Shown: one piece after another, positions 32,119-42,291 of the stretch | Numbering within the stretch: the stretch's first letter is position 1 | Layout of the letters: each line of letters opens with the position of its first letter | Assembly: GCA_018136815.1 (NCBI GenBank) | Contig: CM030943.1 | Coordinates: 2,263,370 to 2,327,369, forward strand | Source: Isochrysis galbana | Lineage: Eukaryota; Haptophyta; Isochrysidales; Isochrysidaceae | DNA: 64,000 bases | Direction of reading: 5' to 3' | Notes under the pieces: model-generated | The model's input: only the letters and a program-made list of their open reading frames with translations | What the model was told of the DNA's origin: nothing | The model's database searches: none | Translations under genes and position numbers: made by a program

Positions 32119-33595
32119 AAAAAAAAATCTTCTTAAAAATTCCCGCTACGTACACGGCGTGAGGCAGCTTGCTAGTGTACCTCCCTACTACCCAACCTTA
32201 ACCCCTAAGCAACCCCCTTCCCCTTCCCCAGTTCCCTCTCTGGCGGAGAAGCTGGTTCCAGGGAGGCCGCGCGCGCTGCTTCGGCCGGGAGTTGGAGAGA
32301 AGGGGGTGGGAGATTGTGGCTCGTCTCTTGATCCAGATTCGGCTCGGGTTTTTCCTCATTAATATAGCGTGAGGTCCTTATTGGTATCCGGTGCGGTTCC
32401 TATGAAAAGATTGGGCTACCCTAGGTGATGTTTCTTATGTCCAGTCCTCTCGCCGCCTGCAAGAGGTCTTCTGATGCTCCTAGGTTGAAATCCTTGTCTA
32501 TAGTGTACAGGGGGCTTATCATTTTCCGGATATGTTTGTTGCTCGGGGCGTGTAGCCCCATGTTCTCGCGTTGTCTTTTTAGCCTTTGAAAGAAACCGAC
32601 CTTCGCCGTTACTAATAAGTGGTATCTCGTAAGGATCGCTCTCAAGATTGTTCTAACGGACCTACCGTCCGCGTTACCATATTGGATGTTATAAAAGTCC
32701 GTGAGGATGTATCTCCACGCCAAGATACCTAAGTACCCCGAGGAGGGATGCGGCCTGTCTACCTGGTAGCAAAAGAGACGTTGGGCTATCTCGGAGCCCG
32801 GCCTCAGATTTGTCCCCAGGAGCCCTTCTATGAATTCGAAGATGGGTGCCGTCGCGATGCACGTGGCTATGTGGGTGGAGCTCTCGGGGGCTATGCCACA
32901 AAAGCGGCACGTCGGATCGTCGGCGAACCGGTTCGCCGTGGCTATTCTCCTATGCAGGACGTGTTTGAAGTGCATATATGAGTCTCTCGGCGTTAAAAAG
33001 TTGTATTTGTATAGCTGAGATACTTGTTTCCATTTCCCGGAGATGTCCGGCAATCGTTTTTCCCACCTCAATGTGGATTTTTGTTTCTTCGTTTTTCTCA
33101 TTGCGAGAAACGCTTTGGTCAGCGCCTTGACGTTAACATCCTCTAGGGTTTTATTCGCGCCTTCGAACGTGTATTCTTGTGGTATCGGGTACGCCGTCTC
33201 GGCCGGACCGTCGTATGCTCGTCCCCATTTCAATGGGGTGCATAATTCTTCTGGTGATGGCTGTGGGTTGGCCCTTTCATAAATATGGGGTTCCCCCATC
33301 ACATTGAGCTTGACTACGTGATAGACTCCACTCCGGCGCAGATAATATCTGTGTTCTTTGTCCACCCGGATGTCTCCTAGGTCATGCGCATCCGGGTCTT
33401 CTGGGGGGCTAACTCTTGTTCTCCCGGAGTGGGGGGAGGAGACACCTCTTTCTTCCTAAGCAGGTTCATATATTCATTCGTGGCATCCGCCATTCTTGCT
33501 CTAGACCATTCGGCTATCTTCTCCCATGACTTTAGAAATGGACCTATCGAGATGTAGTTGCCCCTATGGCGTATCCATCTTTCTCCTTCCGGCCC
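32119..33595 (-). pseudogene. LINE ORF2 C-terminal half and 3' end, copy B
   Basis: The longest ORF2 remnant here. Minus strand: WIRHRGNYISIGPFLKSWEK, ARMADATNEYMNLLRKKEV, a frameshift near 33420, EDPDAHDLGDIRVDKEHRYY, the zinc segment CRFCGIAPESSTHIATC, YILTDFYNIQYGNADGRSVR and LDIRNIT with stop at about 32421. A 300-bp 3' UTR ends GGGAATTTTTAAGAAGA plus nine T at 32119. The catalytic RT core is missing. The 5' border at about 33595 abuts an inverted copy of the same 3' UTR. Confidence 0.85.
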
Positions 33596-33778
33596 CTTCT
33601 CTCCAACTCCTGGCCGAAGCAGCGCGCGCGGCCTCCCCGGAACCAGATTCTCCGCTAACGAGGGAACTGGGGAAGGGGGAGGGGGTTGTTAGGGGTTAAG
33701 GTTGGGTAGTAGGGAGGTACACAAGCACACTGCCTCACGCCGCACACGTAGCGGGGTTTTTTAAGAAGATTTTTTTTA
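33596..33778 (+). repeat. LINE 3' end, solo inverted copy
   Basis: The plus strand carries GGCCGAAGCAGCGCGCGCGG, GGTTGGGTAGTAGGGAGG, CACGCCGCACACGTAGCGGGG and ends TTTTTTAAGAAGA with eight T. It is the 3' terminal ~180 bp of the LINE family, head to head with copy B, and is followed directly by the leader of the MSAPSS element. Confidence 0.85.
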
Positions 33779-34445
33779 AGGGTTTTCGAAAGATTCCCTC
33801 CTTATTCCTGTGCGTAACTGTCGCCCCGTCAGATCGTCCGTCGCCCCGTCGCTCTCTTGTCGGCATTCTCTTCCTTGTTCGGTCTGTCAGCAGGTTCCTG
33901 TGCGTTCCGTGATAAGGATACGTTAGTGTGGAGAGTGTTGACGTGAGTGTAGTGTCATCTCGTCGGTCCATCGGCCGCTAACCGTCTGTCGTCTGTCGTT
34001 CTTCGTTCGTCGCTCTCGTTCTCGTTCTCGTTCCCGTTCTCGTCCCTCGTTCTCAACACTACCTCAATACCAAACCTCACCAAGCCCTCAGCCCCAGCCT
34101 ATCCAACCCGATCCGCCCAGCCATGTCCGCTCCGTCGTCGCGCTCGCCCTCGCCCAAGCCCGTCCTCCCGCCTTTCTCTGTTGAGGAGGTGGTCCAGCCC
34201 GTCATTGGCCACCCCCCAACTTCCGCCGCGCCTCTCGCCGCTTCCCTTCCGTCCCTTCCGTTCCCATCTGAGACAGTGGTAACCTCGGATCCGTCAGGTG
34301 AAGAATCCAAGTCGACGCGTCCCGCGCCGGGCCCGCCAAAGGGGCCCAAAGGTGTCGTTCCGTCAATTGTGGGACATGAGTCGAATTGAGCGATCGAATG
34401 TCCACAGTGGTATACAGAGCGTTATTTTAAAATTAAATGTAGACT
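33779..34445 (+). mobile_element. MSAPSS element, short internally deleted form
   Basis: A leader of about 340 bp (AAGGGTTTTCGAAAGATTCC … GTTCTC repeats … ACTACCTCAATACCAAACC) precedes the ORF at 34123-34389: MSAPSSRSPSPKP, VVTSDPSG, then GVVPSIVGHESN and stop. The leader recurs at 51065 and in part at 63140. The C-terminus with about 55 bp of 3' UTR (TTATTTTAAAATTAAATG) recurs inverted at 58275-58490, where a basic stretch precedes it. The 88-aa ORF thus joins the family's N- and C-termini without its middle. Gag-like nature is inference from the basic tail. Confidence 0.65.
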
Positions 34446-35147
34446 AGCGTAACATCCTTCGCCAGGGCTCGCCCCACCGACGCCACTCTAACTACCCCCC
34501 GCACACAACGCCCCACGTCAGAGGGCGGGGTGTGGATGAATGCCACGGGATGTGCCTATTGCGCATTCCGCCCTACGCCACCGGACACCGACACAGGTCG
34601 CCCCGACCACCTAGATAACTGGCGCTATGGCACTGCCATTGCCCTTCGTGGGGCGGGAGGGGGTCGTTCCGAGGGGGGAGGCGGCTGGCGGGGCAGGTAG
34701 GGGGGGACCTTGGGGAATCCTTGGACACCCAGGGGAGGTGGAAAATAGTGGTTAAAATGAGTGAGTGACCGAGCTGTGAGTGTGGAGGGTGGAGGGAGGG
34801 GTGCTCCGGCTAGCGCAGGTAGAAAGCTAGGCTGAAGAGCTGGGTGGCATAAGGGGGAAGGGTGCTTGCGCTTGCCGCGGCAGGGAGTCCTGTCTTGAGT
34901 GAGCGCTAGTCCCGTTCCTTTGCCGCGCCGCAACCCATAAAAATTTGTTAAAAATTAGGTATGTAGCCATGAATCTTCAAATGCTTTTTTTTCACAAGAC
35001 GTCGGTATGCCCACGCCCCTATCGGCCGAGGTCGCCGCCAAGAGCTGTATGCCGCCTGCCGATAGCGAGCCGAGCCCTCAGATTCCACAGACAGAATGGC
35101 CATCATCGTGGTCAAGGACCACGTCCTTTGCGCAGTGCACTGCCGGC
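34446..35147. other. Repeat B copy, no gene recognised
   Basis: GAATCCTTGGACACCCAGGG and AGGTGGAAAATAGTGG (34710-34755) match 20440-20490. The rest has no interpretable ORF. Confidence 0.5.
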
Positions 35148-38100
35148 TTACCGTTTGGGGCTTTCTGACTCCTCCGGAACAATTTCCTCGTCAATCTCGC
35201 TCGTCGTGACCTGGACATGGCAAGCACCGGCTTCATACATCTCATCGGCGATCGAGCTCACGGATCCATCCCCGAACATTTCGGCCGACGAGTCGTCAAG
35301 GTTGGCTCCGTGCATTGCTTGAGGGACGTTGAGGATGCCTGGCGGCTTGGACAACGAGACGGCGCTGGAGGCATCGCTTGATAGGCTGTCACGCCCGCTC
35401 GCTTGCTCTTTGTCTGCAGCGTGCGAGGCGCGTACAGAGACGAAGCCGTACCCAAAGCCGGCTTCCAGTCCCTGACTGGGGCCGCCGCTGCTGCGCCTAA
35501 GATCGTACGACGACGTAGTGTCTCCTGACATGCCGCGCATGTGGTTAAGATACTGGTTCAGGAGCGCGTCCAGGGCCGGGTCGGAGCCCTCCCCGCCGTG
35601 ACCATCGCCGCACTGAAGAGCCGTTCCATCGTCGCGAGACAGTGGAGGAGACACGGCTCCGTCGTCGTCGTCCGAGCGGCCGCTCTCCCCGCTCCTTCGT
35701 GCATCCTCGTCATCTTCTCCGTACCGATAGGAGTTTTCGTCCCAAGACGTGTAGCCGGGCTCGCTTTGTAGCACGACCTCGGCGTGGAGATTTTCGGAAA
35801 CGCTCGACTCCATGTGACGGGCTAGCGTGCCGGCCGTGGATGCCCTTGCATTCTCACAAGCCCCTTGGCGCCCGTTGGCGGACGCGTGCCGGGATGCGTC
35901 GCGCGATATGCCATCAGCTGCGGCATTGCCGGCGGCGCTGTGTCGATTACCATGCCGCCTAGCGGCCCGACGCCCGATGGAGTTCCGCCGGTGACGCGCC
36001 TCGACCTCGCCGCCTCCGACAGCGTCGTCCTCCGACGCGGCAATAGGGTGCGTCGTGTCGGTCTTCATTTTGCCATGCACACCGTGCATGCCGTGCGACT
36101 CGTCATATTCATCTTCCCTCCCATATCCATCGCCCTCATGCCATCGCGTTGAGTTGGCACGCGAGCAGCCATCCCCCGAAAAGGCGTCATACGGCCCCTC
36201 GTTGAGATGCCATCCGCGCTTAGGCTCGACGCAGCCAAGAGGTGGTGCCAACGAACGCTGGTGTTGCGACGGCGCACCCACAGCTGCAACCGCCTTGGCG
36301 TGCGCAATGCTCATCTCGCGCATGCGCTGGTGGACCTGCGTTGGTGGATTAGGGGTTGGGAACGGTGATCCGGCCAGCCTGCACGCATCGGGGCAAGGCG
36401 ACATGCGACTGCGATGGAGCGGCACACCTCTTCGACGCGCGCTTCACACTCCTTCCACGTGGCCTCAGCATCCTCATCCGCCCGCTGTGCTTGGGCTTCG
36501 GCCTCTGCGACGAGCACGCGGCACTCGGCGTGGACGCGCGCGATCTCCGCCTGTGCCTCGGCCGCGTGAGACTCGGCCGTTGCCTCGGCCCGGGCGAGCT
36601 TCTCCCTCAGCTCAGCTGCACACGCCTCTGCTGCGGCCTTTGCCTCGATGCTCGCATGGGCTGCTGCCTGAGCAGACGCTTCGGCTACCGCCGCCGCAAG
36701 CCGAGCCTCCCACTCTTGGGCGACTGTTGCCAGACGCGCCGCCGACGCCGCCTCTGCGGCTGCCTCTGCAGTGGCGCGCTGCTGACTGCGCTGCAATTCG
36801 GTGGCGAGCGCCTCAGCCAGTGCTGCCGAACGTTCACGCTCGGCTTGCAGCAGCTGCGAGAGCTGCTCAGAGAGGGCGGAGAGGTACTCGGGCGCGTCGG
36901 GTTGCGGCAAGGGGGGCAGCGCGGCGGGTGGAGGGACCAACAGTGCCGAGTAGGACGGCGCCGATGCCGACGCTGAGGTCGGCGCCTGTGGCGAGGATGC
37001 AATAGCGGCGCTGCTCGCAGGCCGACCCCCATAGAGCAAGCTCGCCGCACCGTCAGAGCCTTCGAAGTCGCGGGTGCGGTCAGGGTGAATGCGCTTGCCG
37101 CCACGGGCTCCGCCCCCAATTGCTGCAGTGCCCCCGGCCGCCACATGATTGCTCCCCTCGGCCGACCCCGCATCGGCATCCCGAGCGTCGCCCCACCATG
37201 GTTCAATCTCCTCCAAGGCGCGCTGCCGCCTCGCTGCCTCCTTGCGAGCGCGCGCCTCTTCCATCTGCAGGCGCAGCTCAGCCGCATATGCGGCCTTTCT
37301 CGAACGGTCGGAGGACTTGTCACTGCCGCGGCTTCCGTGTGTTGGCTGGGCGGAGATGGCAAAGGCGGCGGCAGCGCCCGAGCCGCCAACGCCAGAAGTG
37401 CCAACACCAGAAGTTGGTCGGGCCGGCGGCAACCATTGCCATGAGGACTGTCCGCCGACGGCAGGAGCGAGCGACTGCCCGTATCGATCGGTGGGTTCCG
37501 TGAGCGGGGCACACAACGCGGCGGTCGAGTGGACTGGAAAGCCGGCCACTGGCTGTGAGGCGAGAGGCGGAGCATCAGTCGGTGCCCCCTTGGCTGCGAC
37601 CGTTGGCTGAAGAGGCCACACAGGCGTATAAGCGTAGCCGTGCACAGCCGGACAGGCCGACGGCGCGGCCGGCCCCGCGACGCCGCCTGGATATTGCGTG
37701 GACATAGCGGCATTCAGCACTGGCTGCTGTCCGGCGCTCAACGCATGAGGGGCTGACACGCATTCAGGCTCGACCAACTGATGCCCGCGCTCCGGCTGCT
37801 GTTTGTACGTGGGCTGCTGCGTCATCGCAGGCGCGGCCTCAGAGCAACTCCAGCCCCCGCCGTCGCGGCGCGCATCGGTGTCATTTGCAGCAGCTGTCGG
37901 GGCAACCTCGGGCGCGACGCTCGCTGGCTCGTGGCCCGAGGCCTCCTCATCACCGCCGTGCGACACAAGCCGCGCCCCTGACATGTTCCGCCCACCTGAG
38001 TGCAGCGCGGCGAGCCGCGAGCGCCCGCTGGCGGCCGGCGCGTTTGCACCGCCGCTCACGCTGCGCTGCTGTGACTGCGGGGGCGGTCGGCCACCACGCA

Positions 38101-38353
38101 CGACTGCACGCGCCTCTGGCGCTTTTGCCGCCGGAGCAGCGGCGGCGGGCGCCGTCGCATCACATGTGCCGGCCGCAGCGTCAAACGGCCCGAGGAGCGT
38201 TTGGAGGCGCGACGCCTGCTTGCGCGCGTCGGCGACTTTCATTTCGAGCTGCTGCGTATCGCGCTCCTCCCTGCTCTTGGGCTGCGTCTTGCGCCCGACA
38301 GAGATGCCCAGCGCTTTGTGCGGTCCGGCTGACGGTGTGCGCTGGCCGGGCAT
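35148..38353 (-). CDS. Large coiled-coil protein, CSPP1/CCDC66-like
   Basis: Two exons, 38353-36428 and 36335-35148, with a 92-nt GT-AG intron (36336-36427) joining ECEARVEE to VHQRMREMSIAHAKAV in phase; about 1,037 aa. The N-terminus starts MPGQRTPSAGPHKALGISVG and is Ala/Pro-rich. Near residue 375 comes RKAAYAAELRLQMEEARARK then EAARRQRALEE, a pattern seen in centrosome/cilium proteins such as CSPP1 and CCDC66. A long Ala/Glu-rich coiled coil (about 510-650: LSEQLSQLLQAERERSAALA … AELREKLARAEATAESHAAE) follows. The C-terminal exon is disordered and acidic, ending PEESESPKR. Likely a microtubule- or basal-body-associated scaffold (inference). Assignment rests on one short motif and general layout. 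Confidence 0.6.
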
Positions 38354-38399
38354 GCGCTGCGCAGGCCTTCGTGCGCGGTTCTGCGCGAGGGGGGACAGA

Positions 38400-39065
38400 G
38401 CAGCGATGAGAAGCGGGAGGGCTGAGCAGGGACACGAAGATGCGGTGGGCGAGGCGCGCGCGCGAGGAGCTCTCCGTCTTCTCCGTCTACCCTTTCCCCC
38501 GCCCCGCTCTCCTTTCTCGCCTCTCCCCCAACCTCTCCTCTTCTCTCGCTACCTCTCTCGGCCTCTCACTCTTCTGCCCTCCCCTCCCCTCCCCTTGCTC
38601 TTCCCACGGTCGCGCTCGCGCGTGCTGCTCCGACTCGATCTACAGCCACCTCTCCCTCCCCTCCCGTCGCTCTCTTCCTCCTTCTCTTCCATCCCTCTCC
38701 TCCCCCCCTCCCCGCTCCCCCCTCCCCCCCCTCCCCGCATCCTCTCCTCTCCCTCTCCTCTCCCTCTCCTCTCCTCTCCTCTCCTCTCCACCCCTCCCCT
38801 CCCTTCCCTCCCTCCCGTTCCCTTGGCGCGCCCGTAGTCCTCCCACAGCGCTCTCCTGCGCGCCGGCGGCGGCGGCGGGGTCAGACAGACGAGAAGAGCC
38901 CATCGCTCTCTCCCTCTCTCTCCCTCTCTCTCTCTCCCTCTCTCCCTCTCTCTCCCTGCCGTTCACTCTACTCTATATGCTCTACTCTACTCTAGGAGTT
39001 CCCTAGATAGTAGAGCTAGAGTAGTGTACTCTACGAGTAGAGGGAGTAGAGAGCAGAGTAGTGAT
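38400..39065. promoter_or_regulatory. CT-rich upstream region with TACTCTACTCTA palindromes
   Basis: CT/CCTCTC arrays (38480-38955) are followed by GCTCTACTCTACTCTAGGAG and GTACTCTACGAGTAGAGGG near 38980-39045, inverted around one another. It lies upstream of the CSPP1-like gene. The same motif type occurs in the upstream regions at 11.73 and 48.5 kb. A role in transcription is inference. Confidence 0.35.
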
Positions 39066-39271
39066 TAGAGCTCTACAGATTACAAGAACTCTGAAACACT
39101 GGTCTTTTGTTTGTAGTGAGTTTTGTAATAGAGTATCGTCCTCATGTCCATAGTGCGCGCGCGCGACACCTCCGCAGCTAGAGCCTCTCACCGGCCTCCC
39201 ATCTTCTCATCTTGGCCGCCTCACCTCACTCTCACTCTCACCCCTCACCCGGGGACCCGGGGCCTAGCCGG

Positions 39272-39390
39272 CTAGCCGGGAAACACGGAAACACAGGCAG
39301 GGCTTCTCCAAACACATGAAACACAGTCTGTGTTTGGGTTTCGTAGAAACACAGCCAAACACAATCCCAAACACAGAGGGGGAGCGGGGA
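39272..39390. repeat. AAACACA-rich foldback
   Basis: Iterated GAAACACAG / CCAAACACA with an inverted CTGTGTTTGGG in the middle. It resembles the AAATACA foldbacks in layout but has a different heptamer. Confidence 0.6.
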
Positions 39391-39485
39391 GCGGGGGGCC
39401 TCTGCCTCTACCTCTATCTATATAACTCTCTCTATCTAGGTATAGTACATAGTACATAGTACATAGTATAAAAGTATATGTTATA

Positions 39486-39725
39486 CTACCTCCGTTCCAA
39501 AACTGAGATGCCTCGCACGCTTTGGGTTGAATGGAAGGGCCACAAACTTCAACTAGGGGCTCCATCAAAGGTATGGTGTTGGGGAGGGTACATTGGGGCT
39601 TACCATAAGCCCGGATGCCGGATGGGCCGTCAGGCTGATATCAGGTCCTAACATCATGATATCAAGTCCTCTAGACCTGATACCTGATACTAAGGCTTGT
39701 AGGCTACAAATACTATTAAAAATCA
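39486..39725. repeat. MITE-like sequence with CTACCTCCGTTCC end
   Basis: TACTACCTCCGTTCCAAAAC just after a TA is reminiscent of Tc1/mariner (Stowaway-type) terminal repeats. The partner end was not found. Short inverted ATCAGGTCC / CCTGATAC units lie at 39640-39690. Border undefined. Confidence 0.3.
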
Positions 39726-40309
39726 AACTAATATTAAAATGACCTTGGCGCGAACTGAGAGAAAGGGCGCCCCGCGCCCCGCCTGCTTGCCCCCCGCGCC
39801 CCGCTTGCCGCCTGCGCCCCCCAGCGCCGGCATGTCGAACACGCGATGACTACTGACTCGTAGGCAGAGGGCCGTTCGATCGAGCCGGCAGCTGACGCGG
39901 CCGTAAAAGAGTCGTTGGTTGTTGCTTGCGGGAATATATCTGAGAGGTCATAGTAGAAGTCGGGTCTGACAGTGTCTGCCATCGAGTGCTGAGGACGAAG
40001 AGGGAGACAGAGGTTCGGAGGCTCGCAACGCGCGGCGTTGGAGGGTAGGGCCGAGGCTAGCTAGCGAGCTAGTGGAAGAGAGAGAATGAGAATGAGAGCT
40101 TCTTAGGTCCAAGGTAGACACGAGGGACTACAACGCAGGGACTCAAAAAGATCCCGAGACACGGACACACACGAACTAAACCAAACAGGGCGAAAACTAA
40201 CCACACCCAAGACGGACTGCCAAGCGTCGGTACCAAGGCAACTTATCGGCGTACCGACATGCGACAGAGAAGTCGGAACAACGAGGGCAGACCTCGCTGG
40301 GGAGCTACC

Positions 40310-40373
40310 ACCGATACACGAAGAGAAGACAGAAGACTACAACCGATGCACGAAGAGAAGACAGAAGACTGTC
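40310..40373 (+). repeat. Tandem duplication of ~31 bp
   Basis: ACCGATACACGAAGAGAAGA-CAGAAGACTACA is repeated immediately with ACCGATGCACGAAGAGAAGA-CAGAAGACTG. It lies in the leader of the Gag-like element. Confidence 0.8.
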
Positions 40374-41413
40374 AGGGAACGTTTGATGACATCAAAAGAA
40401 AGTAAAAGAAGGGGTGGAATGTCGCCGACGAGACCTTGAGGCTTAAAATAACCCACCGGTTAGAAGTAAAAGTCTGTCATCGTATGGAATACGACACTCC
40501 CCGACTAAATTCGAGTCGTCTCGACGAGCGGCATGGAAGGAGAACAAAGCAACCGAAATAGAAGAAATCCAGAATTAGAACAACGAGGCGAGAGAAACCC
40601 AAGATAACCGAGAAACCAAACATTGAAGGCGACGCTGAAAATAGAAGACGAGAGCACCCGTGGGCCCTTTGAGCACAAATTCGGAAGCTTGACGCGGCAA
40701 CCTATTTGTACGCATCGTCCCACCCATTTCTCCCTTTTACAGGAGTTTTGCTCGGGCGTTGCGGTGGGTGCAACCGCAGACGACACGCGTCTCATCTCCT
40801 GCAAACAACGGCGATCGACGAAGAAAGAGGAACAATCTGCAACAACAACGAAAGGGAGGGAATGATTCCGAAGACACGCGAAATTCAGTGAAGCGCGATC
40901 TCCGACAACCCTATTATTGGAGTCAAAGAGAGAAGTCACAGAGGGGGAAGGGGGAAAGGCCGCGGACTGAGCGTCGAGCGATGGCAGCGAAGAACGGATC
41001 CATGATGACCGAGGAGGAGGTCGACCGTCGCCGCACCGAGCTCCGCAAGTACCTGTCGGAGGCGCGTGGCGGCTACGTGACGAAGGGAGGCGTGAAGCGG
41101 ACATTCTGTCCGTGGGAGGTCGTCTCAGACGACGTCTGCGCTCGCCGAGCTGTGAGCAAGAAGGCCGGGTGCAGCGGGCGATCAAGATGGCCAAGATGAT
41201 GAAGAGCCCGACGGGCAACGCCAACGCGGAGTTGACCGAGGCGGAGACGATGGCGGCGGAGCTCGAGGCGATCAAGGGCCACAACGACTTCTTGGCGCGC
41301 ATGCTGACGGAGGTGACCAAGGAGCGCGACTCCCAGCATCACATGATCCACAAGCAGAATAAGGAGAAGCTCGAGATGGAGGATGAGATCACCGAGTGGC
41401 GCAAGAAGTTCGA

Positions 41414-41431
41414 CGAGTGCCACACCATGTA
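41414..41431 (+). repeat. Target-site duplication, left
   Basis: CGAGTGCCACACCATGTA, identical to 43961-43978. It flanks the LINE on its oligo-T (3') side. Confidence 0.9.
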
Positions 41432-41744
41432 AAAAAAAAATCTTCTTAAAATTCCCCGCTACGCGTGCGGCGTGAGGCAGTGTGCTAGTGTACCTCCCTA
41501 CTACCCAACCTTAACCCCTGACAACCCCCTCCCCCTTTCCCAGTTCCCTCTTTATCGGAGAAGCTGGTTCCGGGGAGGCCGCGCGCGCTGCTTCGGCCGG
41601 GAGTTGGAGAGAAGGGGGCTGGAGACTGTGATTCGTCCTTTATGCTAGTGTTAATTCAAGTTGCCTTCCATTGTATGTCGTGGGATCCTCATTGATATCC
41701 CCTGCGGTTTCTTCTAAGACGCGGTATTAAGTGCCTTAGGTGAT

Positions 41745-42291
41745 GTTACGGATGTCTAGACCTCTCGCCGCCTGCAGGAGGTCTTCCGATGTTCCTAGGT
41801 TGAACTCCTTGTCCACCGTGTAGAGCGGACTTATCATTTTCTTAATGTGTTTGTTTCTCGGGGCGTGTAGCCCCATATTCTCTCGTTGTTTTTTCAGCCT
41901 CTGAAAGAACCCGACTTTCGCCGTTACTAATAGGTGGTATCTCGCAAGGATGGCTCTTAAGATCGACCTAACGGACCTGCCGTCCGCGTTGCCATATTGG
42001 ATGTTATAGAAGTCGGTTAGGATATACTACGTCGCTTCTGTCTCTTCTAATGGCTACCGCCACTCCGCTCCCAGGGTCGCCCCTAGACGCGGGGGATTGA
42101 AACCAGTCCCAACCAAGGGACCGGGCCAAACCTTGCACCCTTAGGTGCCACCCATCGCTGTAATGGTGTAGTTCTTGCGCGTACAGAACATGGATCCCTC
42201 CTAGTCTCGCTTGCGCTAGAGTTGACGCTAATTTATGTTTCGCTCCGTTCAAATTGTATGTCGCAATCTTTAAGTCTCTACTATTCACCAT
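41745..42291 (-). pseudogene. LINE ORF2, endonuclease start fused to C-terminal tail
   Basis: MVNSRDLKIATYNLNGAKHK, then HVLYAQELHHYSD, is the first part of an AP-type (EEP) endonuclease with the catalytic Asn (NLNG) and Glu (QELH). After RDRSDV at about 42028 it jumps into YILTDFYNIQYGNADGRSVR in another frame and runs to LDIRNIT. The rest of the endonuclease, the RT core and the zinc segment are deleted. Confidence 0.8.

Noticed and set aside
32190..32220. AACCTTAACCCCTAA as telomere repeat
   Set aside because: It is a fixed part of the LINE 3' UTR found in every copy, not a tandem telomeric array.
30977..32362. 461-codon plus-strand frame
   Set aside because: Runs through C- and CT-repeats and into a LINE 3' UTR on the other strand; composition artefact.
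35865..36152. 95-codon plus frame with ordinary-looking composition
   Set aside because: Antisense to the C-terminal exon of the CSPP1-like gene; no start context or homology.
36356..37610. Plus-strand frames of up to 316 codons inside the CSPP1-like gene
   Set aside because: Antisense shadows of an Ala/Gly-rich coding exon.
40306..40373. Two-unit tandem repeat as CRISPR
   Set aside because: Only two adjacent units with no spacer and no cas genes; the genome is eukaryotic.
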